NCBI GenBank assembly: GCA_964485345.1
Contig: CAZAJB010000008.1
Span: forward strand, 1 to 58,418
Length of the DNA stretch: 58,418 nt
DNA from: UBA5420 sp964485345
GTDB lineage: Bacteria; Bacillota; Limnochordia; Darwinibacteriales; Darwinibacteriaceae
Direction: 5' to 3'
The notes beneath the pieces were generated by a model. That model saw only the letters and a list, made by a program, of their open reading frames with translations, did no database searches and was not told the origin of the DNA. Below, in pieces: positions 17,504 to 25,362 of the stretch. The position numbers were made by a program, and so were the translations under genes. The first letter of the stretch is position 1. Every line of letters starts with the position of its first letter.

Positions 17504-17935
17504 ATGGCCATAGCGACGTTTACAGTAGGGGCCCATAGCGTAAACCCGACCCAGACTGTGGTAAGGGCGCGGAACTTCGAAATGATCATTGACGAACCGT
17601 CGAATTTGGGTGGTACAGACGAAGGACCAACTCCGGTGGAGTACATTTTAGGAGCTCTAGCCGGGTGTTTGACCGTAGTGGGCCATGTGGTTGCCAAGGA
17701 AATGGCTTTCGAACTTAGGGGCATCACCTTTGAACTGGCGGGAGATTTGGATCCAGCTAAGTTCTTGGGGGAATCCGCCACAAACCGGGCAGGCTTTCAA
17801 GAAATCCGCGTGAAGGTGCTACCCGATTCTAATGCAAGTCAGGAGCAACTCGACGCCTGGCTGAAAGCGGTGGGAAGTCGTTGCCCGGTGAGCGACAATC
17901 TAGCAAACACAACTCCGGTACAATTGACCCTTTAG
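17504..17935 (+). CDS. OsmC-family peroxiredoxin-like protein
   Basis: A 143-residue protein of the OsmC/Ohr family. The two catalytic Cys are present: one in ILGALAGCLTVVG and one in SRCPVSDNL. The usual acidic stretch EGPTPVEY precedes the first. Family members reduce organic hydroperoxides or protein polysulfides in the cytosol; the SRCPVSD context resembles YhfA/SACOL1771-type OsmC rather than Ohr. ATG at 17504 follows AAGGGAGAG. Its stop codon lies within the stem of a terminator shared with the convergent nitroreductase gene. Confidence 0.88.
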   Translation: MAIATFTVGAHSVNPTQTVVRARNFEMIIDEPSNLGGTDEGPTPVEYILGALAGCLTVVGHVVAKEMAFELRGITFELAGDLDPAKFLGESATNRAGFQEIRVKVLPDSNASQEQLDAWLKAVGSRCPVSDNLANTTPVQLTL

Positions 17936-17955
17936 CAGTGGCTAAAGGGTCTTTT
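17927..17955. terminator. Shared terminator between convergent OsmC and nitroreductase genes
   Basis: ACCCTTTAGC (17927-17936), loop AGTG, GCTAAAGGGT (17941-17950), then C and TTTT. The stem includes both stop codons, one on each strand, so the two genes end inside one hairpin. The T run favours the rightward transcript. Confidence 0.8.
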
Positions 17956-18517
17956 CAATCAGCTCGTCCCGGGAACGTTTGGGGACAAAATGGACATCCT
18001 GCTCGTCTCTATAGTAGCGAATACTACCATCGTCCACGACAGACGCTAATCTTACCTCTTCGCCGGGCGTACCAAGGGCGACTACCAGTTGAATCTCGAG
18101 ATTCTCCGGCAGATCGAGGACTTCACCCAGACGAGGTCGATCGATGGCTGCCAAGAGACAGGCGCCAAACCCGAGCTCTTGGGCTCCTAAGAGAATACTC
18201 TGGGCTGCTAGACCCACGTCGATGCCTGGATGTTTGCTCAGTGCAGAGTCGCTGAGGATGACAATGTAAGCCGAGGGTTGTTCAGAGGTGCTCGGCCCGT
18301 CCCAATCCTTCAAATAGCCTGCCCAGGTCAGGCAGGAAAACACCTCTGGCAAGACTTGCTCGCTTTTAACCAAGACATATTTTAATGGTTGTCGGTTGGC
18401 GGTGGAAGGAGTCAGCCGGGCAATATCAATTAGGCTTATCAAATTAGCCATAGTGGGAGCCGGTTCTTGTTTGAACCGTCTAAAACTTCGGGTGTCTTTC
18501 ATCAGGTCAATGAGCAT
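17942..18517 (-). CDS. Nitroreductase-family flavoprotein
   Basis: A 191-residue FMN-dependent oxidoreductase of the nitroreductase superfamily. The FMN-phosphate-binding Arg cluster is RSFRRF near the N terminus, followed by TPSTANRQPLKYV (typical SAxNxQP motif), DVGLAAQSILLGAQELG and GFGACLLAA. Members reduce nitro compounds, quinones or enones with NAD(P)H. The size suggests the short form with one domain. The ATG at 18517 follows GGAGG with 8-base spacing. It lies 17 bases behind the PfkB kinase gene and is probably co-transcribed with it. The physiological substrate is unknown. Confidence 0.85.
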   Translation of the reverse strand: MLIDLMKDTRSFRRFKQEPAPTMANLISLIDIARLTPSTANRQPLKYVLVKSEQVLPEVFSCLTWAGYLKDWDGPSTSEQPSAYIVILSDSALSKHPGIDVGLAAQSILLGAQELGFGACLLAAIDRPRLGEVLDLPENLEIQLVVALGTPGEEVRLASVVDDGSIRYYRDEQDVHFVPKRSRDELIEKTL

Positions 18518-18534
18518 CAAGAATACCTCCTAGT

Positions 18535-19470
18535 TCAAAACTCGATCCTATTGATTGTGATGGCTTTGTCTAACGCTTCGGTCTGCAAGGGATCAAACTC
18601 TCCTGCACCAAAATGGGCAGCGTTGGAGGTGGCAGCGGCCAAGCCGAAGCGGAAGGCACCCGCGAATTCTCGGCCAGCGACCCATTGACTCAAGAGGCCC
18701 GCAACGAGGGTATCACCACTGCCTATTGGACTCATAACTTCGATGGGGGGGAGCTGTTCTGCCAGGTAGCTCTGGCCTTGGTGCACTGCCATCGCACCCT
18801 GTCCACCCATGGAGACAACAATGGTAGCGAGACCTTGATTCACCAAGTCCCTCGCTTTGCTAAGGCCTTCCATCGTAGACTGGCAGCGGCCCACCAACTC
18901 TTGAAACTCTTCCCAATTCGGTTTGATCAGGTCAGGTTGGGCCTTTACTCCTTCCTGAAGCCACGGACCCCTGGTGTCAAGGGCTACTTTCACCCCTAAA
19001 GCTTTCACTCCTCGGATCAAGGGCGCATAGACCTGGGCCGGTGTGCTTGGAGGCGGGCTGCCCGCGAAAACAACCCAGCTACAGGCTGGAGCCAAGTGCA
19101 TGATTTTTGCCTCCAGCCTTTTCCAGGCATCCGTAGGAACATCGGGGCCTGGCTCCTTTAATTCGGTATGTACTTTGCGCTGGGGATCATAGATGAGAGC
19201 GTTGGCACGAGATTCTGCTCGGATCCGCACAAAATCGTATGGCACATCAAGCCCCTTCAGCCCCGCTTCGATCTGTCTGCCCGTGTATCCGCCTACGATG
19301 CCCGTGGCTAGGGTCTTCACTCCCAGAGTCTTCAGCACCCGCGCGACATTGATCCCCTTGCCAGCGGGAACGATGGACATACTCTGTGCCCGGTGAATTC
19401 CGCTCAGACCGAAGCCTGGGACAAGATAGTTCTTGTCTAGGGCAGGGTTTACTGTTACCGTCAAGATCAT
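18535..19470 (-). CDS. 1-phosphofructokinase/tagatose-6-phosphate kinase (PfkB, FruK-like)
   Basis: A 311-residue PfkB-family sugar-phosphate kinase. It starts with the FruK/LacC signature ILTVTVNPALDKNY, has AGKGINVARVLKTLG (PfkB signature 1) and ends with the anion-hole and catalytic-base motif PIGSGDTLVAGLL. KPNWEEFQEL is also typical. It would phosphorylate fructose 1-phosphate, tagatose 6-phosphate or a related sugar phosphate with ATP. No PTS permease or FruR gene adjoins it, so the exact sugar is open. The ATG at 19470 follows GGAGG; an in-frame start at 19551 lacks one. Confidence 0.85.
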   Translation of the reverse strand: MILTVTVNPALDKNYLVPGFGLSGIHRAQSMSIVPAGKGINVARVLKTLGVKTLATGIVGGYTGRQIEAGLKGLDVPYDFVRIRAESRANALIYDPQRKVHTELKEPGPDVPTDAWKRLEAKIMHLAPACSWVVFAGSPPPSTPAQVYAPLIRGVKALGVKVALDTRGPWLQEGVKAQPDLIKPNWEEFQELVGRCQSTMEGLSKARDLVNQGLATIVVSMGGQGAMAVHQGQSYLAEQLPPIEVMSPIGSGDTLVAGLLSQWVAGREFAGAFRFGLAAATSNAAHFGAGEFDPLQTEALDKAITINRIEF

Positions 19471-19649
19471 CTGATCTAGCCTCCTCTCTGGTTTTAGTCT
19501 ACTGGTGTTTTCGTGAAACCAAGCTCTTTCCCTTCTTGTACGTATTTTCAACCTATGGCAGGAATATTCAGAAAAATAGCGAATACTCTAGCCATCATAG
19601 GGGGAAGGGGAGATGATGGATCAGGGAGCAGCATCGATGGAAGAGTGTA

Positions 19650-20306
19650 GTGGAATTAGCCAGTTCATGCAGGTTTGCTGAACTGCACAGCCTGGTAGAC
19701 GAGTTACACTGCAGACGACAAGAGAATGGAACCTCCTTGGCGGATTACGGTTATCAGGCCCAGCTAAAGGCACTAATTCACTTAGTGCACCATTACGGAG
19801 ACTGTAGGATTGGAGAAGAGGAACCGGATTTTCGCTTGATCGTTGCGTTGAAGAAGGCGAGTGTTCATTTACGGGAGATGAGACCCCAAGGCTTGCTTGG
19901 CAGTGTTCTTGCTCGACTGCATGCCAGTTGGCCTGAGCTTCTCGCCATCTTTGGAGTTCTGTTGGCGGAAGAAGGCGACAGGCTCGCCTCTGTTCGAAAC
20001 TATGTGCAAGTTCAGCACTTGCTGTATTTTTTCTACACCAGCCGTATTGCTCAAGGGGCCGCTGGAAAGTCTAAGCCCAACTGGGTCTTGGATGAAGACG
20101 AACTACGCCGACTTGGCACGAATTCGACTCTGCTAGGGAAGGGGTGGGCCAAAGGGGTTCCCCTGCTTTTTCTTGAGCATAAGAAGTTTCTGCTATCGCC
20201 TGAACTGCTTTATGATGATTTGCTACAGCGGTACCTAGAACTAGCCATAACCTACCATGCCCAAGGATCCGCGAGCCCCGGGCTGCGGGTGGCGGAGGAT
20301 TCCTAA
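19650..20306 (+). CDS. Unknown 218-residue helical protein; start uncertain
   Basis: I do not recognise this protein. It is predicted soluble and largely helical, with runs such as LKALIHLVHHYGDC and YVQVQHLLYFFYTSR. It has no signal peptide and no catalytic motif I can name. The earliest standard start in frame is GTG at 19650, weakly preceded by GGAAGAG. A much better site (GGGGAAGGGGAG) precedes an ATG at 19613 in another frame; that frame stops at 19681 after 22 codons and overlaps this one. Either a tiny upstream ORF is coupled to it or the gene is frameshifted near 19650-19680. It is divergent from the PfkB gene. Confidence 0.6.
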   Translation: MELASSCRFAELHSLVDELHCRRQENGTSLADYGYQAQLKALIHLVHHYGDCRIGEEEPDFRLIVALKKASVHLREMRPQGLLGSVLARLHASWPELLAIFGVLLAEEGDRLASVRNYVQVQHLLYFFYTSRIAQGAAGKSKPNWVLDEDELRRLGTNSTLLGKGWAKGVPLLFLEHKKFLLSPELLYDDLLQRYLELAITYHAQGSASPGLRVAEDS

Positions 20307-20323
20307 AATCTATTTCAAATTAT

Positions 20324-20352
20324 TTGACAACTCAGAAAGAATGTAGTACAAT
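20324..20352 (+). promoter_or_regulatory. Strong consensus promoter driving the structured RNA
   Basis: Perfect TTGACA (20324-20329), 17-bp spacer, TACAAT (20347-20352). It is the strongest promoter in the window. Transcription should start near 20359. Confidence 0.85.
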
Positions 20353-20358
20353 TCACAC

Positions 20359-20616
20359 AAAGAGACCTTTATGGTTGTTTCATGCAACCACACCAAGAAG
20401 CCAACTATAGAGAGGAGGGGGGATCCGGAGCATTGCACCTAGGTGGTGGACGAAGGTCCCTAGGTCGATGGAAGCTTCCGGTGTAAGTGGAGAAATTCGA
20501 ACATAGATGAACCGGGCAGCCGAAAATAAACAAGGATAGACCCTAATGGCGGCGCCGGATTCGAACAGAATTAGAAGGTACAGAGGAGCTTGGGGGAACG
20601 GGCTCCTTTGTTTTTG
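20359..20616 (+). ncRNA. Candidate structured noncoding RNA (or riboswitch leader), about 260 nt
   Basis: The stretch between the 19650 gene and the aldo/keto reductase gene is non-coding but highly structured. Elements in order: hairpin TGGTTG/CAACCA (20372-20377 with 20385-20390). Next a long arm CCGGAGC (20425-20431) with GCTTCCGG (20474-20481, one bulged base), containing CCTAG/CTAGG around 20438-20464 and an inner GGAC-GAAG-GTCC tip (20448-20459). Then a second long arm CCGGGCAGCCG (20512-20522) with CGGCGCCGG (20550-20558), nine pairs and two bulges, flanked by AATTC and GAATT. A terminator closes it at 20584. It is not recognisable to me as 6S, SRP, tmRNA, RNase P or a common riboswitch. 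It may be an independent RNA or a cis leader for the six genes that follow 78 bases on. Confidence 0.7.
20584..20616 (+). terminator. Terminator at the 3' end of the structured RNA
   Basis: AGGAGC (20584-20589) pairs with GCTCCT (20602-20607) around a 12-base loop, followed by TTTGTTTTTG. No clear competing antiterminator strand is visible upstream. Confidence 0.75.
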
Positions 20617-20694
20617 TGTTTTGATCTAGACGCTAGCAAGTTCAAAGGATAAGATAGTTGTAATAGGAGTCTAAACAAGATTGGAGGAGAGGAC

Positions 20695-21609
20695 TTGCAG
20701 AAAATCGTACTGGGGGCTAAGGTCGCCTCTGCCCCTATTGCTTTAGGTTGTATGCGCCTGGCTGGGCTGAACCTGGCCGCCGCTGAGCAGTTGGTACATA
20801 CGGCACTTGAAGAAGAAATCGATCTCTTCGATCATGCCGACATCTATGGTCAGGGGCAGTCGGAGGTCATTTTTGGTCAAGTTTTGAAACGTAACCCTAG
20901 CTTGAGAGATAAGCTACTCATTCAGGATAAGTGTAGTATACGTCAGGGCTACTACGATGCTTCGGCTGAGCATATTACGGCAGCGGTGGACCAGAGCCTA
21001 AAACGGCTGGGTGTTGAGAGCATTGACATCCTCTTGCTGCACCGACCAGATGCCCTAATTGAGCCTGAAGAAGTGGCTGGCGCTTTTGATGCTCTGGAGC
21101 AGGCAGGGAAAGTTAAGTATTTTGGTGTAAGTAACTATAACGCCGCCCAAATTCAGTTCTTGCAAGCGTTTGTTAAGCAGAAGCTGATGATCAATCAGTT
21201 GCAGTTTTCGCTGGCTCACACCGCACTGATTGATAGCGGAATCAACGTGAACATGCAGAGCGATTACGCGCTTGATCGCACTGGGCACACATTGGAGTAC
21301 TGTCGTCTGCATAATCTTACGATTCAGGCCTGGTCACCCTTTCAGCACGGGATGTTCGAAGGTGTGTTCTTAACGAGTGAGAAGTACGAGGCATTGAACA
21401 AGCAGATTCGCATCTTGGCCGATCAGAAAGGCGTGACAGACGGGGCCATCGCGGTCGCTTGGATCATGCGTCATCCTGCCAGGATACAGACAATTGTTGG
21501 CACGACGAACGTTCAGCGTCTACGAGACATATGTAAGGCGCCCAGGGTGCATCTGTCCCGGGAAGAGTGGTACGGCCTTTACAAAGCAGCGGGGAATCCC
21601 CTGCCCTAG
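20695..21609 (+). CDS. Aldo/keto reductase (YdhF-like)
   Basis: A 304-residue NADP(H)-dependent oxidoreductase with a TIM-barrel fold. The catalytic tetrad is visible: Asp and Tyr in FDHADIYG, Lys in IQDKCS, and His in ILLLHRPD. Other marks are FGVSNYN and QLQFSLAHTALID. It most resembles the YdhF type of aldo/keto reductase. The substrate is not known; neighbouring genes suggest a sugar or sugar-acid carbonyl. It starts with TTG at 20695 behind TTGGAGGAGAG. It is the first of six genes with gaps of 24-43 bases that probably form one operon, downstream of the structured RNA. Confidence 0.88.
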   Translation: MQKIVLGAKVASAPIALGCMRLAGLNLAAAEQLVHTALEEEIDLFDHADIYGQGQSEVIFGQVLKRNPSLRDKLLIQDKCSIRQGYYDASAEHITAAVDQSLKRLGVESIDILLLHRPDALIEPEEVAGAFDALEQAGKVKYFGVSNYNAAQIQFLQAFVKQKLMINQLQFSLAHTALIDSGINVNMQSDYALDRTGHTLEYCRLHNLTIQAWSPFQHGMFEGVFLTSEKYEALNKQIRILADQKGVTDGAIAVAWIMRHPARIQTIVGTTNVQRLRDICKAPRVHLSREEWYGLYKAAGNPLP

Positions 21610-21638
21610 CAACTATACTGTGGATCACGAGGTGGACT

Positions 21639-22916
21639 ATGTGTATTGATGTCCTGAAGTACGAGAATTATGTCGCCATCCTCCAGGAAGAACTGGTGCC
21701 GGCAATTGGGTGCACCGAACCTGCCTGTTTAGCCTTGGCTGGTGCAAAACTGAAAGAAGTCTTGGGTGAGGTCCCGGACAAACTCCACGTCCGCATGAGT
21801 GGAAACCTGATCAAGAACACCAAATCCGTGATCATTCCCCACTCGAACGGGTTAAAGGGAATCGTTGCCGCACTCTGGCTCGGCATTTTCGGCGGTGAGG
21901 TGGGGCGAGGCTTAGCCGTGCTCGGCTCTGTCGGCCCGGAAGACATTGAGGCGACAAAGGAGCGTCTAAGTAACGCTGGGCTTTGCCAGGTGGAGTTACT
22001 CGAGAGTCCGGCAAAACTTCATCTCATTGTAGCGGGAAGCACGAAGCAAAGCCAGGCCCTCGTGGAGATTTTGCATACGCATACCGGTTTTGTCAGGATC
22101 GAGCGCGACGGTGAAGTGCTCCTGAATAAGGAGGTAGCACTGGATGAGGCCCACTTGTCTGGGGATCGTTCCTTGCTAAATGTCAGTGACATTCTCAGCT
22201 TTGCCCGTTCTGTGCGGCTTGAGGATGTTGAACCGATCCTTCGACCGCAGATCCAAGCCAACTCCGCCATCGCGGAGGTAGGTCTAAGGGAAGACTACGG
22301 CGCCAATGTGGGCAAGGTTCTGATGGATAATTTTGGTACCGCAGTGGGCAATGTGGCCCGGGCTACTGCCGCGGCTGCTTCAGACGCCCGGATGGACGGC
22401 TGCCAGTTGCCGGTGGTGATTAATTCTGGTAGTGGAAACCAGGGTATCGCGGCCTCCATTCCTGTCATGGTCTATGCCCGGTATTATGGGCTATCGGACG
22501 AGGAGCTCCTAAGGGCACTTTGTGTCAGCAACCTTGTTGCCATTCACCAAAAGACGTCGATAGGTCGCCTCTCGGCCTATTGCGGAGCGGTCAGTGCAGC
22601 TTGTGGCTCTGGGGCGGCTATTGCATACATGCTTGGCGGAGATTATGACGAAGTCAGCGACACCATCACCAACACCTTGGCAAATGTGGCAGGTATCCTC
22701 TGCGATGGGGCGAAGCCATCTTGTGCAGCGAAAATCGCCTCCTCCGTTGATGCAGCCGTGATGGGTCTGACCATGTCCTTTAGTGCCATCAAATTCTTGC
22801 AGGGGGATGGTATCGTAAAGTCCGATGTGGAAGAGACCATCGCCGTAGTTGGAGACATTGCCTCTAAGGGTATGAGACAGACGGACATTACTGTCATCCA
22901 ACACATGATCAATTAA
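21639..22916 (+). CDS. L-cysteine desulfidase family protein (CyuA/YhaM, UPF0597)
   Basis: A 425-residue protein of the family formerly called serine dehydratase alpha-like. Marks are PAIGCTEPACLALAGA near the N terminus, the SGNLIKNTKSVIIP segment, and the C-terminal alpha-domain of iron-sulfur serine dehydratases: SGSGNQGIAASIPV, SAYCGAVSAACGSG and GILCDGAKPSCA, whose Cys residues are suited to hold a [4Fe-4S] cluster. Characterised members split L-cysteine to pyruvate, ammonia and sulfide. The ATG at 21639 follows GAGGTGG. Its place in the sugar-acid cluster is odd; it may instead act on a serine- or threonine-like hydroxy amino acid. Confidence 0.85.
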   Translation: MCIDVLKYENYVAILQEELVPAIGCTEPACLALAGAKLKEVLGEVPDKLHVRMSGNLIKNTKSVIIPHSNGLKGIVAALWLGIFGGEVGRGLAVLGSVGPEDIEATKERLSNAGLCQVELLESPAKLHLIVAGSTKQSQALVEILHTHTGFVRIERDGEVLLNKEVALDEAHLSGDRSLLNVSDILSFARSVRLEDVEPILRPQIQANSAIAEVGLREDYGANVGKVLMDNFGTAVGNVARATAAAASDARMDGCQLPVVINSGSGNQGIAASIPVMVYARYYGLSDEELLRALCVSNLVAIHQKTSIGRLSAYCGAVSAACGSGAAIAYMLGGDYDEVSDTITNTLANVAGILCDGAKPSCAAKIASSVDAAVMGLTMSFSAIKFLQGDGIVKSDVEETIAVVGDIASKGMRQTDITVIQHMIN

Positions 22917-22959
22917 GTTCCTATGATAATGTGGCAACAAGAACAAGGTGGTGCAAGGT

Positions 22960-24225
22960 ATGGAAGAACGATGTTTAACCGACGGTCCTATCCATCGTAA
23001 GACTGTGCAAGAGGAGCTGTCTACTTGGTTGAAGGGATACGAAAAACCCTTGCGCAAAATCTTGCTCATTCCTCCCGATGGCACTAGGGCCCATAGCATG
23101 GCCGGGCCAATCACCAATATGTTGTTCCACATGCTGCAACCTGCCGAGGTGAGAATTCTTCCGGCGCTCGGAACCCATGTGCCCATGACGCTGGAGGAAA
23201 AACAGAGGATTTTTGGGGCAGAGTTGCCTGCAGACGTGTATCTCGACCACAACTGGCGCACCGATGTAAGGAAGGTTGGGGTTGTGCCAGGAAGCTTTGT
23301 GCAGGAAGTCTCAGGGGGTCTCTTGGACTATTCGATTACGGTTGCGATCAACCGAGAAATCTTAGAAGGCAAGTATGATCTAATCCTCTCCATCGGACAA
23401 GTTGTGCCTCACGAGGTGGTGGGGATGGCCAATTACACCAAGAATATTGTCGTTGGCTGTGGCGGCAAAGACATCATTGATAAATCACACTTTCTTGGCG
23501 CCGTCTACGGTATGGAGAAGATGATGGGCCGCGATCATTCCCCCGTTCGCCAGGTTTTTGATTACGCCCAAGACGAGTTCTTGGCTGGCTTACCCCTGGC
23601 CTATGTCTTGACCGTAACTGAAACCAAGGCAGAAGGTACTAGACTGCAGGGTTTATACTTGGGCCAAGGACGGGAGGTATTCAGCCAGGCGGTAGCTAGG
23701 AGCCAACGATGCAACTTGGATCTACTCTCCGAACCGCTCAAGAAAGTCGTCGTCTACTTGGATCCCCATGAGTTCAGAAGCACCTGGCTCGGGAACAAAG
23801 CTGTGTACCGCACTAGAATGGCTATGGCGGATCGTGGTGAGCTCCTTATCCTCGCTTCTGGTGTGCGTATGTTTGGTGAAGACCCAGAAATCGATCGTTT
23901 GATCCGTGCCTTTGGCTACAAGACCAGCGGCGAAATCTTGCAGGCGGTTGAGACGGATGAAGAACTAGGGCAGAATCTATCGGTGGCAGCCCACTTGATT
24001 CACGGTTCGTCGGAAAACCGGTTTACGATCACCTATGCGGTGGAGCACTTGACAGAGGACGAAGTGCGCGGAGTCAACTACGCATATCTGCCCTATGCAG
24101 AAGCTGTGAGGCAGTACAATCCACAAGAACTGCAGGAAGGTCATAATCTCGTTAACGGGGAGGACATCTTCTACGTGAGCAATCCAGCTCTCGGTCTTTG
24201 GGCTTTGGACAAGAGCTTTCGTTAG
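22960..24225 (+). CDS. LarA-family nickel-pincer racemase/epimerase
   Basis: A 421-residue protein of the lactate racemase (LarA) superfamily. The N domain has PPDGTRAHS (the DxTR motif that holds the substrate carboxylate) and PALGTHVPMT with the catalytic His. The nickel-pincer site is preserved: His in VVPHEVVG, the cofactor-linked Lys in NYTKNIVVG, and His in DKSHFLGAV. Superfamily members racemise or epimerise the alpha-carbon of hydroxyacids such as lactate, malate or, in one known case, gluconate. Neighbouring KDG-kinase-like and phosphogluconate dehydrogenase genes point to an aldonic acid. Cofactor synthesis genes larB, larC and larE are not in the window. ATG at 22960 chosen; GTG at 22948 is also possible. 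Confidence 0.85.
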   Translation: MEERCLTDGPIHRKTVQEELSTWLKGYEKPLRKILLIPPDGTRAHSMAGPITNMLFHMLQPAEVRILPALGTHVPMTLEEKQRIFGAELPADVYLDHNWRTDVRKVGVVPGSFVQEVSGGLLDYSITVAINREILEGKYDLILSIGQVVPHEVVGMANYTKNIVVGCGGKDIIDKSHFLGAVYGMEKMMGRDHSPVRQVFDYAQDEFLAGLPLAYVLTVTETKAEGTRLQGLYLGQGREVFSQAVARSQRCNLDLLSEPLKKVVVYLDPHEFRSTWLGNKAVYRTRMAMADRGELLILASGVRMFGEDPEIDRLIRAFGYKTSGEILQAVETDEELGQNLSVAAHLIHGSSENRFTITYAVEHLTEDEVRGVNYAYLPYAEAVRQYNPQELQEGHNLVNGEDIFYVSNPALGLWALDKSFR

Positions 24226-24258
24226 AAACGTCAACCATGAAGACAAGGGGGATTACCA

Positions 24259-25338
24259 TTGAGTCTACCATTGAGGAAAGATTTTACCTATTCCTTGCTG
24301 GTTCCAACCAGTATGGGCGTGCGCATGACGCCAGCGAACGGACAACCTGTACATTCCAGTGATACCTTCCTGATGCATGCCACCAGCGCCGAAACCAATG
24401 TTGCTAGTATTTCTTCGTACCTTGGTCTACCCGTCAAGGTGTTAACCGCCTTTGTACAAGGCAGTCCCATTGCTCAGTTTCTCAAGGACAATCTCGCTAG
24501 CAGGCACATGAGCTACGAAGGTCCCGAAGTACCCCAGGGAGGCCCGTGGGGTTATCGCCACCAGTTTAACATTGCCGACAGCGGCTCCGGTTCCCGCGGC
24601 CCCAGGGTGTATAACGATAGGGCGGGCGAAGTGGGCCGGTCCCTAAACGCGCAGGATTTTGACCTTGAACGCATCTTTGGTGCCGAAGGTGTGCAAATGA
24701 TGCATCTTTCGGGTCTGATAGCAGCCCTCTCCCCTGAAACAAGCAAATTCTGTCTCGAACTCACCCGGGCCGCCAAGAAGTATGGTACGCTAGTGTCTTT
24801 TGATCTAAACTACCGAGCCTCATTCTGGCAGGGTAGAGAGGAAGAACTGCACGCAGTCTTCAGTGAAATCGCAAGCTGGAGCGATATCTTGATCGGTAAC
24901 GAGGAGGATTATCAGCTCTGTCTCGGTATCAGCGGTCCCGAAGTTGGGGGACAAGACACGAATGAGCAGATCGGCGGCTTTAAGGATATGATCGGGAGAG
25001 TCAAAGAGAAGTTTCCAAAGACTTCTGTTTTTGCCAATACTCTCCGTGAAGTGATCCATGTAAACTCCCACTTGTGGGGTGCCATTTTGTTAGCCGATGG
25101 CGCCTGGCATGTGGTTGAGCCTCGCCCCATTTCGGTCTTGGATCGGATTGGTGGAGGCGATGGTTTTGTGGGCGGTTTGCTGTACGGTATTTTGCGAGGT
25201 TGGGAATCGGAGAAATGGATTCAATTCGCCTGGGCTACTGGTGCTTTGGCGACCACCTTTTTGACCGATTATGCTCAGCCTGCAGACGAAGAGCAGGTGT
25301 GGAGCATTTGGCAAGGTAACGCACGGGTGCAACGATAG
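24259..25338 (+). CDS. PfkB sugar kinase, 2-keto-3-deoxygluconate kinase type
   Basis: A 359-residue ribokinase-family enzyme. Marks are SSDTFLMHATSAETNVA near the N terminus, VSFDLNYRASFW in the middle, GNEEDYQLCLG and the catalytic motif DRIGGGDGFVGGLLYG, where GGGD replaces the usual GAGD. The FDLNYR and GNEED segments are typical of 2-dehydro-3-deoxygluconate (KDG) kinases, which use ATP to make KDG 6-phosphate. No KDPG aldolase lies nearby, so gluconate kinase or another aldonate kinase activity cannot be excluded. It starts with TTG at 24259 behind AAGGGGGAT. Fourth gene of the six-gene cluster. Confidence 0.82.
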   Translation: MSLPLRKDFTYSLLVPTSMGVRMTPANGQPVHSSDTFLMHATSAETNVASISSYLGLPVKVLTAFVQGSPIAQFLKDNLASRHMSYEGPEVPQGGPWGYRHQFNIADSGSGSRGPRVYNDRAGEVGRSLNAQDFDLERIFGAEGVQMMHLSGLIAALSPETSKFCLELTRAAKKYGTLVSFDLNYRASFWQGREEELHAVFSEIASWSDILIGNEEDYQLCLGISGPEVGGQDTNEQIGGFKDMIGRVKEKFPKTSVFANTLREVIHVNSHLWGAILLADGAWHVVEPRPISVLDRIGGGDGFVGGLLYGILRGWESEKWIQFAWATGALATTFLTDYAQPADEEQVWSIWQGNARVQR

Positions 25339-25362
25339 GGAAGGATAGGGGTGTTGAGACGG

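Noticed and set aside
20550..20575. tRNA T-arm-like ATTCGAA sequences in the structured RNA
   Set aside because: There is no matching acceptor, anticodon or D arm; the sequence fits helices of the larger RNA.
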